Part shown: positions 7,623 through 17,222 of the stretch, in pieces | How the letters are laid out: the number at the start of each line of letters is the position of its first letter | How positions within the stretch are numbered: position 1 is the stretch's first letter | NCBI GenBank assembly: GCA_046340555.1 | Contig: JBKDSL010000023.1 | Coordinates: 1-61,975, forward strand | DNA: 61,975 nucleotides | Reading direction: 5' to 3' | Source of the DNA: JALRAP01 sp046340555 | GTDB lineage: Bacteria; Bacteroidota; Bacteroidia; AKYH767-A; OLB10 | The notes under the pieces: model-generated | What the model saw: the letters and a program-made list of their open reading frames with translations, nothing else | The model's database searches: none | What the model was told of the DNA's origin: nothing | Program-made: the position numbers and the translations under genes

Positions 7623-9545
7623 TTAAGATTTATTGTTTGTATGCGTGAATTTCAGTCCAACACTAAACCACCTGCCTGGCGATGGACGGTATGGCATAAT
7701 TTGATATTCCGTATCGTATAGGTTATATGCACTTGCAGTAATCGCGAAACCTGACCGATTGAGCTTAAACCAGTGCTCTAATCTCAAGTCGGCTAAAACA
7801 TAACCATCCAGCCATTGCGTATTATCCGCATCCGTATAGCGGGATCCGGTGAAGGAATGATTAATCACTACCGTGGTATTTCCTTTTTTGTAGAATATGC
7901 CAGCGGTGGCTTTGTGATTGGGGATGTGCATCAGTTGATTTCCTAGCAGGTGTATTTCATTTGCATGGTAGGTTTCAATCATGCTGGAGGAAACAAAAGA
8001 ATACTCGGCGGAGAAATCAATTACGGATTTACTGAATGATTGCCGGTGGGTGATGAGTATTTCTCCACCTTTGGTTTCAACTTTTCGTAAGTTGTCGGGA
8101 GCATATATGCCGCCTGTGGTAGGTTGCCAGCGGATCCAATTCTCGGTTTTGCTACCAAATGCATTGATTCTGATTTTCGTTTTTTCAAAAGATGGAATCT
8201 TCAACTCCAAACCCAACTCGCCGTTCCATGCATCCTCAGCCAACAAGTCAGGGTTTCCACCCGGCACCCAATAAAGATCGTTCATGGATGGAATGTGGTA
8301 ATTGCGACCAATTGAGGCATGTGCAACAAGCATGTTTTTATAGACATTGGCTTCTAAGCCTAGTTGCGGTATGAATCTGGGCGCATTGGAATAGAGCATT
8401 TCTTTTCGAAGATTCAACTGGGCTCTCAGTTTTTCCAAGTGGTTGAACTTGACTCCTGAATAGATGGAGAAAAGTTCGCGACGTTGCAGCTCCGATCCAT
8501 ATTCATTGAATTTGGCAGATGATCCAGAGTAGTTAGTTCCGGCGCTTATGATGAGTGAACGACTCAAAACCCTGCGCCACTCAACATCCCCTGTCAAGGT
8601 TCGTGAGGGATAGTAAGTTGTGATTGAATATTCAGGATCGTTGTATCGCTGGTACTCATAAAAAAAACCGCCATTGGCATGAACGCCCCATTTTTGCTTA
8701 TTGATTTTGTAAGTGCCCACCAATCTTAAAGAGCTGTCGGTTTGTGTAGCATCACTGGAGGGGTCGGTCATCAAAGGAGGAATCTCCCTCGACAAAGTCT
8801 GGTACCAGGCACTCAAGCCGGCGTACTGGTCGGCTCCGGTCTTGAAACGTAAATCCTGCATGATTCCAAATCCGCTGTTAGCTGCATTGGTTAGCCGCTG
8901 TTCGGGAAAATCTCGGTTGGCCCGATTTACGAACTTGAAGTTGTTGTTGGCTGAACAGTAAAAGACTTGTGTTTTGCTCTCCACAAATTTTCCCGCCCAT
9001 TGAGAGGAGAGTGATGTGTTAAATGTTCCAAAGCTTCCTATCTCCGAGGAAGCGGAAATAACACTGCGCTTCTCAAATAGTGGATCTGATGGTAATAAGT
9101 GTACACTTCCTCCAATCGATGAGGATCCGTTGATGGCACAAGAGCCTCCGCGAACAATCAATATGCGGTCGCAAAAAGAAACAGGGGTCAACGACAAATC
9201 ATTCAATCCGAGTGTAGGCGAGGAGATGTTCAGTCCATTCCAAAAGACTGCGGTATGTCGAGCTTCGGTGCCGCGAGACGAAAGGGTGGAGGATCCTCCG
9301 GCTCCATAGGTTTTAACAAACAGTGCGGATTGTTGAGAGAGCAATTCGCCTAAATTGTTTCCTTGAGATGTAGCAACAAATGCTGAATCCAACAAGGTGG
9401 TTGAATTTCCAATAGAGAAAAGCAACGGACGTTCGGCTACGATTTCAGCGGCAGGCAAAACCAAGGTGTCTTTTTGCTGCGCGAATAGGCTTTGCGTGCA
9501 GCAAGAAAAAAACAACATGATTTTTGCGACTGTGGTCCTCATCAA
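7623..9545 (-). CDS. btuB: TonB-dependent outer-membrane receptor, BtuB-like (cobalamin)
   Basis: 640 residues. A signal peptide ends at SLFAQ, followed by a plug domain (about 45-150, with SSRGTEARHTAVFWNG and the IGGSVHLL segment) and a long beta-barrel ending in an aromatic-rich strand. The size is close to BtuB and smaller than SusC-type receptors, and there is no carboxypeptidase-like N-terminal extension. The minus-strand leader carries a cobalamin riboswitch, so the likely cargo is vitamin B12 or another corrinoid. It is probably cotranscribed with the propeller lipoprotein 2 bases downstream. Energy would come from TonB-ExbBD encoded elsewhere. Confidence 0.9.
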   Translation of the reverse strand: MMRTTVAKIMLFFSCCTQSLFAQQKDTLVLPAAEIVAERPLLFSIGNSTTLLDSAFVATSQGNNLGELLSQQSALFVKTYGAGGSSTLSSRGTEARHTAVFWNGLNISSPTLGLNDLSLTPVSFCDRILIVRGGSCAINGSSSIGGSVHLLPSDPLFEKRSVISASSEIGSFGTFNTSLSSQWAGKFVESKTQVFYCSANNNFKFVNRANRDFPEQRLTNAANSGFGIMQDLRFKTGADQYAGLSAWYQTLSREIPPLMTDPSSDATQTDSSLRLVGTYKINKQKWGVHANGGFFYEYQRYNDPEYSITTYYPSRTLTGDVEWRRVLSRSLIISAGTNYSGSSAKFNEYGSELQRRELFSIYSGVKFNHLEKLRAQLNLRKEMLYSNAPRFIPQLGLEANVYKNMLVAHASIGRNYHIPSMNDLYWVPGGNPDLLAEDAWNGELGLELKIPSFEKTKIRINAFGSKTENWIRWQPTTGGIYAPDNLRKVETKGGEILITHRQSFSKSVIDFSAEYSFVSSSMIETYHANEIHLLGNQLMHIPNHKATAGIFYKKGNTTVVINHSFTGSRYTDADNTQWLDGYVLADLRLEHWFKLNRSGFAITASAYNLYDTEYQIMPYRPSPGRWFSVGLKFTHTNNKS

Positions 9546-9640
9546 TTTGGTTTTTCGCCAAACGGCGGAAAAAGAGGACGTTCAGGGACACAGCCCTGAT
9601 TTATACGCCCAATCCTTTCCTCCGAAAGACGGCAATAACT

Positions 9641-9815
9641 CAATTACGGCAGGTCTTCTGACTCACCCATCCATCCGGCCTTCCCGTTATCAACCGACAA
9701 CAGTGGCAATTTTCGGACGGAGTTAAACTCCGGGCTTACAGCAGCGGGGACTGTTCCGGACTTACACCGGATTCCCTTTTAATGACGGGTAATAATTACC
9801 AGCCAACCGTAATTG
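9641..9815 (-). ncRNA. Cobalamin (B12) riboswitch
   Basis: Read on the minus strand, the leader contains the conserved cobalamin-aptamer blocks in order: a 9-base P1 arm CAATTACGG, GGGAATCCGGTGTAAG, TCCGGAACAGTCCCCGCTG, the B12-box core GCCACTG, a GGGAAGCCGG-like block (here GGGAAGGCCGG), and ACCTGCCGTAATTG, whose CCGTAATTG pairs perfectly with the P1 arm (9807-9815 with 9641-9649). It lies 96 bases upstream of the receptor ATG. Binding of cobalamin is expected to lower expression of the receptor and propeller genes. The rest of the 9546-9857 gap is short leader and AT-rich upstream DNA. Confidence 0.93.
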
Positions 9816-9818
9816 TTG

Positions 9819-9826
9819 CGAATATA
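9819..9826 (-). promoter_or_regulatory. Candidate -7 element for the B12 locus
   Basis: On the minus strand TATATTCG matches TAnnTTTG at seven of eight positions and would start transcription within a few bases of the riboswitch P1 helix. The -33 box is not evident. Confidence 0.35.
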
Positions 9827-9857
9827 GAACAATCAACGTTTAAATAGTCGGGAATGT

Positions 9858-10961
9858 TCAAATGGCTTTTGGAGAGGACGCGCTCAAAAGCTGATCTATG
9901 GACTCCTCAAGCAAATTACGATCATTCAATTTTGGATATTGTGCAGCCAATATTTCGTTTTCAACGGGCATCGACATGTGCTGCCCAATGCAAGTGAATC
10001 CGAACATACGCTCAAAGCGAGCCCCTAAATAGACTTGTTCCGTTTGTCCAGGCGTGGGTATCAATACCGCTCTCGTGTGTTGAAGATGTAAAAGGTCCAT
10101 CAAAGTGCTGTAGCCCGATCTGCAATACACAATGGGTTTGCTTGATATTGCTTTGCTTAGGGTTAAATCGTCAATGCCATTTAATATGGTTGTTTTTTTG
10201 TCGACAATTACATCATCTCCGGCAATACCTCGTACGATCAAGCTCTTTCCTGGTAACCCATCAAAATGTCGCAAGATTTTTTCCTCCAATATTCTTCTTT
10301 GAGGCTCAGGGCCCGATAGCAATGCAATGCGTTGGAAAGGATCTTCTTTTGATAACAATTTAGGTTCGTCGTTACTGAATCTAGAAAGCAACCCGACAAA
10401 ACGATAAGGTATTCTAAGGCCTTCAGGGTTCGAAAGCTTACCCGCCCATTTGCCTTTATGGTCTTCAGGATCGTCTACAATCCAAGCACCGTCGAATTTT
10501 TCTATGAACCTCCTATGAAGAACAAACAATAATTGGTCAATCCACGGATGGCTGCTGCCTGATGAAACGTGAATTTGGTGTGTCATGAAAATGCACTTGG
10601 CAGCATTGGAGTGCAAGCCATAACGATTGTCGGAGATTACATGGGAAACCTGATGCCTTGCAATGATTTGTTCCAATGCTTGGCGCTCAGTACGAATGAC
10701 GCTCAATAATGGAGGTAGTTGCTTCAGCAAGTGCAAAGCCATACTTCCCTTGCGGGGATAGGTTATGTTGTAGGAAGGTAGCGACTCGAAAACCAGATTC
10801 GGGAACCTTTTACGTAGCATCTCGCCACCGAAGCCACTGCCTGCGATCAGTACTTTGCAGCCTCGTCGCAATAAGGCCTCAATAACCGGTATGCAACGCG
10901 TGGCATGTCCAAGGCCCCAATCCAATGGGGCAACCAATACTCTGACCGCAGTTTCTCGCAT
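9858..10961 (-). CDS. Glycosyltransferase of the MurG-like (GT-B) type
   Basis: A 367-residue protein from the ATG at 10961; a GTG at 10988 would add nine residues. The N-terminal 'LDWGLGHATRCIPV' is the Gly-rich loop of GT-B enzymes related to MurG and COG1819. The C-terminal half has 'YCRSGYSTLMDLLHL' followed by 'LIPTPGQTEQVYLGARFE', the expected nucleotide-sugar binding region. The acceptor cannot be read from sequence; an envelope glycan or glycolipid is plausible. It is divergent from trmB. Confidence 0.78.
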   Translation of the reverse strand: MRETAVRVLVAPLDWGLGHATRCIPVIEALLRRGCKVLIAGSGFGGEMLRKRFPNLVFESLPSYNITYPRKGSMALHLLKQLPPLLSVIRTERQALEQIIARHQVSHVISDNRYGLHSNAAKCIFMTHQIHVSSGSSHPWIDQLLFVLHRRFIEKFDGAWIVDDPEDHKGKWAGKLSNPEGLRIPYRFVGLLSRFSNDEPKLLSKEDPFQRIALLSGPEPQRRILEEKILRHFDGLPGKSLIVRGIAGDDVIVDKKTTILNGIDDLTLSKAISSKPIVYCRSGYSTLMDLLHLQHTRAVLIPTPGQTEQVYLGARFERMFGFTCIGQHMSMPVENEILAAQYPKLNDRNLLEESIDQLLSASSPKAI

Positions 10962-11031
10962 CCGGCAAAGGTAATCGTACTTCAACACCTAAGCGATTGT
11001 GTAATTTTGCAGCGTACGCTTTTGGCAATTT

Positions 11032-11703
11032 ATGGCAAAAAACAAATTGAAACGTTTCGCCGATCTGGAAGGCATGCAGCGGGTTTATCAACCGGGTACC
11101 GCCTATTCCGATCGCGACTATCATCTTAAAGGTAAGTGGGGCTCTGAGGTTTTCGGCAATACCCGGCCAATCGTATTGGAGTTGGGTTGTGGCAAGGGCG
11201 AATATACGGTTGGGCTTTCCCGCATGTTTCCAAATCAAAATTTCATCGGCATCGACCGAAAAGGAGCTCGTATATGGCGCGGTGCGAAAACCATCAATGA
11301 AGAGCAGGTAATGAATGCTGCTTTTATGAGGGCCCAGATACAGCATTTGGGTTCCATATTCGAGCCACAGGAAATCAGTTCCATTTGGATCACCTTCCCG
11401 GATCCACAGCCACAAAAAACCCGGGAGAAAAGCCGGATGACAGCACCTAGGTTTTTGGATATGTACCGCAAGCTTTTAGTTCCCGGCGGCAGGGTGCATT
11501 TGAAGACGGATTCATTGCCACTTCATGAATACTCTGTAGAACGTGCCAATGCAGCTGGTGCCACCATCCATGTTTCCACTTCGGACCTGTACGCCACCTT
11601 GGATGCAGATCCCGTGTTGGATATCAAAACCACCTATGAGAAGCGATTTTTGGCCGAAGGGTTGAAAATCTGTTATTTGTCTATTTCGTGGCCGGCGCAG
11701 TAA
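11032..11703 (+). CDS. trmB: tRNA (guanine-N7-)-methyltransferase
   Basis: Methylates G46 in the tRNA variable loop using S-adenosylmethionine. The SAM-binding motif ELGCGKGE lies at about 50-57, and the TrmB signature SSIWITFPDPQPQK spans 116-129, followed by R and a long C-terminal 'GGRVHLKTDS' strand. The 223-residue length is usual. The next 225 bases up to korA contain no gene that I can support, only the korA promoter. Confidence 0.95.
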   Translation: MAKNKLKRFADLEGMQRVYQPGTAYSDRDYHLKGKWGSEVFGNTRPIVLELGCGKGEYTVGLSRMFPNQNFIGIDRKGARIWRGAKTINEEQVMNAAFMRAQIQHLGSIFEPQEISSIWITFPDPQPQKTREKSRMTAPRFLDMYRKLLVPGGRVHLKTDSLPLHEYSVERANAAGATIHVSTSDLYATLDADPVLDIKTTYEKRFLAEGLKICYLSISWPAQ

Positions 11704-11855
11704 AAAACATCGCCAAGCTCGACGAACGCTTCGGTGTAACAAAGCCGCTGCAGCATCATCCACATTTATTGAGCTTAAATAACAGAAAATCAATGACATT
11801 GGATTGATTGGTGATTCTTTACCGTTAGTTCCATTTTATTGGTTTTTATCTTCAA

Positions 11856-11882
11856 TTGCCTCTGTTTTTTGCCGTAACTTTG
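11856..11882 (+). promoter_or_regulatory. Promoter of korAB
   Basis: TTG (11856-11858), 16 bases, then TAACTTTG (11875-11882), a full match to the Bacteroidota -33/-7 promoter pattern. A start near 11889 would give a leader of about 40 bases before korA. Confidence 0.6.
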
Positions 11883-11928
11883 CAGTCGCAAATTTTAGTA
11901 CCGACTCAACTACCATCTTCATTAAGCC

Positions 11929-13779
11929 ATGTCGCATCAAACAGACACCCTGGAAAGGGTGATTATCAAGTTCGCCGGAGACTCCGGTGATGGAATGCAG
12001 CTTACCGGAACCCAGTTCACCAACACGGCGGCATTATTCGGTAACGACATCAGTACCTTCCCCGACTTCCCAGCTGAAATCAGGGCCCCCCAGGGAACCT
12101 TGGCCGGGGTATCAGGATACCAGCTTCACTTCGGAAGCACCAGCATCTATTCTCCCGGCGATCGCTGCGATGTGTTGGTTGTGATGAATGCAGCCGCATT
12201 GAAGGCCAACCTCAAGCAATTGAAAAAAGGGGGTATTATCATTGCCAATACAGAAGGCTTCGACGCAAAGAACCTCCGTTTGGCCAATATCGCTGAACAA
12301 GATAATCCGTTAGAGAACGGTTCGCTCGAACCTTACAAGGTGATTCGAATTGACGTTACTAAGATGACGCGCTCTGCCTTGAATGACTCAGGCCTTGGAA
12401 CCAAAGAGATTGATCGCTCCAAGAACATGTTCGTGTTGGGCTTCCTTTATTGGATGTACAACAGGACCTTGGACAACAGCATCAAGTTTTTGGAAGAGAA
12501 GTTCTCCAAGAAACCAGAAATCCTGAACGCCAACATCAAGATCCTCAAAGCAGGATTTCACTATGGTGATACCACCGAAACTATGACTCCTCGGTTTGTG
12601 GTTAATCCGGCTAAAATGAAGTCTGGTGTTTATCGCAATATCATGGGTAACCAGGCAACTGCCATGGGTCTTATTGCCGCTTCACAAAAGTCAGGACTTG
12701 AACTTTTCTTGGGTTCATACCCAATCACCCCTGCATCCGACATCCTACATGAACTTGCCAAATACAAAAGTTTCGGAGTAAAAACCTTCCAAGCGGAAGA
12801 CGAAATTGCGGCCATCTGTTCCACCATAGGCGCTGCCTTTGGCGGATCATTGGGTGTAACCACATCCTCCGGCCCAGGTATTGCTCTAAAAGGTGAGGCC
12901 ATCGGTTTGTCGGTTATGCTTGAAATCCCTTTGGTGGTTATAAACGTTCAGCGTGGAGGACCCTCTACCGGTTTGCCTACCAAGACTGAGCAATCGGATC
13001 TTATGCAAGCAATGTATGGCCGTAACGGAGAAGCTCCCATGCCGGTAATTGCTGCTTCTTCTCCTGCCGATTGTTTTGATACCGTTTACGAAGCCTGCCG
13101 CATAGCTGTCGAGTTCATGACACCTGTGATGTTCCTTTCAGACGGTTATGTAGCCAATGGCGCAGAGCCATGGCGCTTTCCAAAGTCAGCCGACCTCAAG
13201 CCTATCAGTGTTGAGTTTATAAAAGCCAAAAATGGCGGTGATAAATACCTCCCTTACAAGCGTGATGAAAAACTTTCCCGTCCATGGGCCATACCTGGCA
13301 CTGCTGGCTTGGAGCATCGCATCGGTGGTATCGAAAAGCAACACGAAACAGGTAACATATCCTATGACCCGGAGAATCACGAGTTCATGGTGCATATGCG
13401 CGAAGCCAAGGTGGAAAAAATCGCCGACTTCATTCCTGAACAAACCATCGATTCGGGTCCATCAAAAGGAAAACTCCTTGTTCTCGGATGGGGATCGACA
13501 TACGGTTCCATCAAAACCGCACTGATTGATGCTCATGCCAAAGGTTATGACGTAGCACACGCACAAATTCGCCACTTGAAACCTTTCCCGAAAAACCTCG
13601 GTGAGATACTTTACAGTTATGATAAAGTGTTGGTTCCTGAGATGAACAACGGTCAGTTGGTGCGCATCATCCGTGATAAATTCATGATACCTGCAATTGC
13701 CTTCAACAAGATCCAAGGAATGCCTTTCACCGCCGGTGAGATATTCGAAAAGATCGAGCAGGTGCTTTCTGAAAAATAA
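11929..13779 (+). CDS. korA: 2-oxoacid:ferredoxin oxidoreductase, fused gamma-alpha subunit (KorA type)
   Basis: The larger subunit of the two-subunit enzyme that oxidatively decarboxylates 2-oxoglutarate (or a related 2-oxoacid) with ferredoxin as electron acceptor, giving the acyl-CoA. The first about 190 residues form the gamma domain ('KFAGDSGDGMQLTGTQF'). The rest is the alpha, pyrimidine-binding half ('FLGSYPITPASDILHEL', 'TTSSGPGIALKGEAIG', 'VQRGGPSTGLPT'). The 616-residue length is typical of Bacteroidota KorA. korB follows after 28 bases. The exact 2-oxoacid is inferred from the family. Confidence 0.92.
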   Translation: MSHQTDTLERVIIKFAGDSGDGMQLTGTQFTNTAALFGNDISTFPDFPAEIRAPQGTLAGVSGYQLHFGSTSIYSPGDRCDVLVVMNAAALKANLKQLKKGGIIIANTEGFDAKNLRLANIAEQDNPLENGSLEPYKVIRIDVTKMTRSALNDSGLGTKEIDRSKNMFVLGFLYWMYNRTLDNSIKFLEEKFSKKPEILNANIKILKAGFHYGDTTETMTPRFVVNPAKMKSGVYRNIMGNQATAMGLIAASQKSGLELFLGSYPITPASDILHELAKYKSFGVKTFQAEDEIAAICSTIGAAFGGSLGVTTSSGPGIALKGEAIGLSVMLEIPLVVINVQRGGPSTGLPTKTEQSDLMQAMYGRNGEAPMPVIAASSPADCFDTVYEACRIAVEFMTPVMFLSDGYVANGAEPWRFPKSADLKPISVEFIKAKNGGDKYLPYKRDEKLSRPWAIPGTAGLEHRIGGIEKQHETGNISYDPENHEFMVHMREAKVEKIADFIPEQTIDSGPSKGKLLVLGWGSTYGSIKTALIDAHAKGYDVAHAQIRHLKPFPKNLGEILYSYDKVLVPEMNNGQLVRIIRDKFMIPAIAFNKIQGMPFTAGEIFEKIEQVLSEK

Positions 13780-13807
13780 TTTTACAACAAAACATCAAGA
13801 TAATACC

Positions 13808-14848
13808 ATGTCAACAGTTGAACCAAACCCCTCCATGACAACCTTCACCTCGAAGGAATTGGTTACCGACCAAGATGTAAGATGGTGTCCAGGCTGTGGA
13901 GACTACTCCATTTTAAAGCAGGTGCAAACCGTTATGCCTGAACTAGGAATACCCCGCGAGAACATCGTTTTCGTATCGGGTATCGGTTGCTCCTCACGTT
14001 TCCCTTATTACATGGAGACTTTCGGTATGCACTCCATCCACGGAAGGGCTACCGCCATTGCAAGCGGGCTTAAAGCCGCTAGGCCTGATCTCAGTGTTTG
14101 GATTGTTTCAGGAGACGGCGACTCCATGTCAATCGGTGGAAACCACTTCATTCATTTGCTTCGCAGGAATTTTGATGTGAACCTACTCGTCTTCAACAAT
14201 GAGATTTATGGTTTGACAAAGGGACAGTACTCCCCGACTTCTGAGGAAGGCAAGGTGACCAAGTCCACGCCGTTCGGTTCTGTTGATCATCCTTTCAATC
14301 CTGCCGCTTTGGCATTGGGTGCTGATTCAACTTTCGTGTCTCGTTCTATGGACCGTGACCCCGTTCACTTAAAAGAGATTTTACGTCGAGCACATAAGCA
14401 CAAGGGTACTTCATTTGTTGAGATCTACCAAAACTGTAACGTTTTCAACGATGGTGCTTTCGAAATCTTCACCGACAAGGAAACCAAGAAGATTGAGACG
14501 CTCTTTGTAGAGCATGGAAAACCATTGGTGTTTGGACAGAATGGCGAGAAAGGTATCAAGCTTGATGGATTTAAACCTGTTGTTGTGGATATGGCCAGCC
14601 ATTCCACAAACGACCTTTGGATACACGATGAAACAGACCGCTTGAAAGCTTCCATGTTGAGCCGCTTCTTTGATAATCCCCGTAATGGAGGCGACCATTT
14701 GCCTCGTCCTTTTGGTGTGTTCTACGTGGAAGACCGCCCTTGTTACGAAGACGGCATGAAAACCCAAATCGAGAATGTAATCACTTCCAAAGGCTCAGGC
14801 GACCTCGACAAATTGCTGCGTGGCCGCGATGTATGGGAGATTCAGTAA
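13808..14848 (+). CDS. korB: 2-oxoacid:ferredoxin oxidoreductase, beta subunit (KorB type)
   Basis: The thiamine-diphosphate-binding subunit. The ATG at 13808 follows the korA stop by 28 bases; an upstream in-frame codon at 13697 would run inside korA and is rejected. WCPGCGDYS (Cys27, Cys30) opens the chain, GIGCSS lies at about 59-63, and the ThDP motif begins GDGDS (102-106) and ends NNEIYG (130-135). The 346-residue length is normal. A terminator follows, so korA-korB is a two-gene unit. Confidence 0.94.
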   Translation: MSTVEPNPSMTTFTSKELVTDQDVRWCPGCGDYSILKQVQTVMPELGIPRENIVFVSGIGCSSRFPYYMETFGMHSIHGRATAIASGLKAARPDLSVWIVSGDGDSMSIGGNHFIHLLRRNFDVNLLVFNNEIYGLTKGQYSPTSEEGKVTKSTPFGSVDHPFNPAALALGADSTFVSRSMDRDPVHLKEILRRAHKHKGTSFVEIYQNCNVFNDGAFEIFTDKETKKIETLFVEHGKPLVFGQNGEKGIKLDGFKPVVVDMASHSTNDLWIHDETDRLKASMLSRFFDNPRNGGDHLPRPFGVFYVEDRPCYEDGMKTQIENVITSKGSGDLDKLLRGRDVWEIQ

Positions 14849-14864
14849 TCTATGCAAAAGCACA

Positions 14865-14896
14865 AAAAAGCCCTGGGTTCACCTGGGCTTTTTTTA
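14865..14896 (+). terminator. Rho-independent terminator after korAB
   Basis: The arms AAGCCC and GGGCTT flank a short GGT/ACC inner stem, followed by seven T. It lies 17 bases after the korB stop and between converging genes. Confidence 0.8.
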
Positions 14897-14914
14897 CGGC
14901 ATTTAAGTGATTCT

Positions 14915-15484
14915 TTAGAATTTGAACGAGGCCCCTACAGTAGCCCATGACACTCCGTAACCCAATTCAAGGAAAGCGCCTACGTTGTCTGTGAAATAAT
15001 ATTTCATGCCGGCAAAAAGAGAGGCGTAAAGAGCACTTGAATAGTTACGGCTGTACTGATAACCATTAGGTAAATTGTTTTTACTGTTCAGTATGTGAAA
15101 AGCCAGCATGGCTCCGCCGTAGGTGTCGAGGTTTTCAACTTCCAACAAATCATAATGGAAGGACCCTCGAGCTCCAAGGATCGTGATGCTCCATTTATCG
15201 TAGTATTTGCCGTTAGGCAACACAATGTCATAATCAAAACCCTTGTGACCCACGTAGCCTCCTAATCCAATAACACCACCCATACTCAACTCTTTGAAGC
15301 CATGGTCGAAGTGGATTCCAAACGCAGGTGATTGAGTAGCATATCCCGAAAACCCGTATACACCTCCAACTCCTAGTCCAAGTCCAATCACATTATCGCC
15401 CTCACCGAAAGTGTCTGATGTGTTTTGGGCGAATGATGTGCTTGTAAAAAGAAATAAAGCGATTATTGCCAGTTTGTTTTTCAT
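14915..15484 (-). CDS. Outer-membrane beta-barrel protein, unknown function
   Basis: 189 residues from the ATG at 15484, which starts a signal peptide (MKNKLAIIALFLFTSTSFAQ). The mature part is Gly- and aromatic-rich with alternating strands such as 'GLGLGVGGVYGFSGYA', and it ends 'YGVSWATVGASFKF', a terminal aromatic strand. This fits an eight-strand barrel of the small outer-membrane protein type. The role is unknown. Confidence 0.78.
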   Translation of the reverse strand: MKNKLAIIALFLFTSTSFAQNTSDTFGEGDNVIGLGLGVGGVYGFSGYATQSPAFGIHFDHGFKELSMGGVIGLGGYVGHKGFDYDIVLPNGKYYDKWSITILGARGSFHYDLLEVENLDTYGGAMLAFHILNSKNNLPNGYQYSRNYSSALYASLFAGMKYYFTDNVGAFLELGYGVSWATVGASFKF

Positions 15485-15577
15485 GGAATTGTCTTTAGGC
15501 ACAAAGTAAGTTCAACCTGCGCCAAGCTAAGGCGCAAGTCGTGTTAATTTTCAACAAGTGTATGTTACAAGTAAGGC

Positions 15578-17203
15578 TTAAGAATACGATGCTACCAAAG
15601 GGTAGCGTCTTCCTGTTCCAAAGGCTTTTGTGGAAACACGGATTATGGGAGCGAATTGAAATCGTTTGTATTCACTGCGGCGTACTAGCGACAGAACTTT
15701 GGATACAACTGCGGCATCAAATCCCATCTCTATCAACGAGCTTGAACCCAATTTTCCTTCAATGTGATGGAATAGGATGCGGTCCAATAAATCATAATCA
15801 GGAAGCGAGTCTGAATCTTTTTGGCCAGGCCTTAGTTCGGCTGATGGCGCCTTGGTCAATATGCTTTGTGGAATCCTCATCCGGGTTGAGTTCAGATGGT
15901 TACAAAGCGCATACACTTCGGTTTTATACAGGTCACCAATTACGGATAAGCCACCCGCCATATCGCCGTATAATGTTCCATAACCTACAGCAAGCTCACT
16001 TTTGTTTGACGTATTCAACAGCACGTAATGATGCTTGTTGGACAATGCCATGAGGATGGTTCCACGGGTGCGCGACTGCACATTCTCCTCTGCGATATCG
16101 AATGGTCTCCCTTCGAATGCGGGAGCTAGTTCGTTCAGGAATTTGTCGTAGATGTTGTTGATGGGAATCGTTCTGCTTGTCAATCCATTCAATTCACACA
16201 ATTCCAATGCGTCTTGAATAGAGTGCCCTGATGAAAATGCGGAAGGCATAAGAACTGGATGCACATGATCGGCGCCCAATGCCTCAACGGCTAGCACAGC
16301 CACCAGTGCTGAATCAACCCCGCCTGATAAACCTAATACAGCATCACTGAAGCCACACTTACTGAAGTAATCACGGATACCACACACCAAAGCTTGTCGG
16401 ATGCGCTCTTCCTTCGACATAGTAATGCTTGTGGTTTGATTATTTGTAGATGGTATTGTTGTGTTGAAAAGGCCTTCTGTAAAATAAGAGGCTTCAAATA
16501 TGATTGACCCATCTGCATCTAAAACCATCGAGCCGCCATCAAACACCAAATCATTTTGAGCGCCTGCATGATTCACATATACAATTGGGGCTTCGTACTT
16601 GACTGCATTACGTTGAAGGATGGAAATGCGTTTCTCGCGATGATTGAAATCAAAAGGTGAAGCGGCAATGTTGATCACAAGATCTAAATTGCCATCACCT
16701 GTTTTTTCCAAAGGAGAGAACGTATACATAGGATCATCCTCTTCATTCCACAGGTCTTCACAAATGGTGACGGCCACTCTTTTTCCATTGAGTACAATCG
16801 TCTTGAACACAGTGTTTGGTTCAAAATACCGGTACTCATCGAACACATCATACGTGGGTAATAAGGTTTTGTGAAAAACGTCTTTTATTTCCCCATCTGA
16901 TAGCAAGTAGGCTGAATTGAAAAGATTTTTCCCTTTCGGGGATGGATTTGAAGACGGACTTCCAACAATTGCCGTGATGCCAACACAGTGTTTGGCGATT
17001 TCTTGGATGGCATCAGTGCAATTGTTTATAAAATCCAGCGACTCCAACAAATCCATTGGAGGGTAACCGCAAACAGCCATCTCAGGGAAAACAACCAGCT
17101 CCGCTCCAGAAGCGCGCGACTGCTCAATGTGTTTGATGATGAGCCCCGTATTAGCATCGAAATTGCCAATATGGCAATTGATCTGAGCCAGGGCGATCTT
17201 CAT
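15578..17203 (-). CDS. nadE: Glutamine-dependent NAD+ synthase
   Basis: Makes NAD+ from deamido-NAD+, ATP and glutamine. The N-terminal nitrilase-type glutaminase domain carries the triad Glu41 (VVFPEMAVCGYPP), Lys112 (FHKTLLPTYDVFDE) and Cys148 (VTICEDLWNE). The C-terminal synthetase domain carries the ATP loop LGLSGGVDSA (SGGVDS 293-298). The 541-residue length is normal. It follows an outer-membrane barrel gene by 19 bases on the same strand, and the neighbouring divergent genes are gldB and gldC. Confidence 0.95.
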   Translation of the reverse strand: MKIALAQINCHIGNFDANTGLIIKHIEQSRASGAELVVFPEMAVCGYPPMDLLESLDFINNCTDAIQEIAKHCVGITAIVGSPSSNPSPKGKNLFNSAYLLSDGEIKDVFHKTLLPTYDVFDEYRYFEPNTVFKTIVLNGKRVAVTICEDLWNEEDDPMYTFSPLEKTGDGNLDLVINIAASPFDFNHREKRISILQRNAVKYEAPIVYVNHAGAQNDLVFDGGSMVLDADGSIIFEASYFTEGLFNTTIPSTNNQTTSITMSKEERIRQALVCGIRDYFSKCGFSDAVLGLSGGVDSALVAVLAVEALGADHVHPVLMPSAFSSGHSIQDALELCELNGLTSRTIPINNIYDKFLNELAPAFEGRPFDIAEENVQSRTRGTILMALSNKHHYVLLNTSNKSELAVGYGTLYGDMAGGLSVIGDLYKTEVYALCNHLNSTRMRIPQSILTKAPSAELRPGQKDSDSLPDYDLLDRILFHHIEGKLGSSSLIEMGFDAAVVSKVLSLVRRSEYKRFQFAPIIRVSTKAFGTGRRYPLVASYS

Positions 17204-17222
17204 TGTTTAAGAAGAAAATGAA

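Noticed and set aside
9397..9726. Plus-strand frame over the receptor start and the riboswitch
   Set aside because: It crosses a conserved structured RNA and the receptor signal peptide in antisense; no protein motif.
11704..11855. Small gene or RNA between trmB and korA
   Set aside because: No open frame with a plausible start and no strong hairpin or tRNA-like fold was seen; only the korA promoter at the right end is supported.
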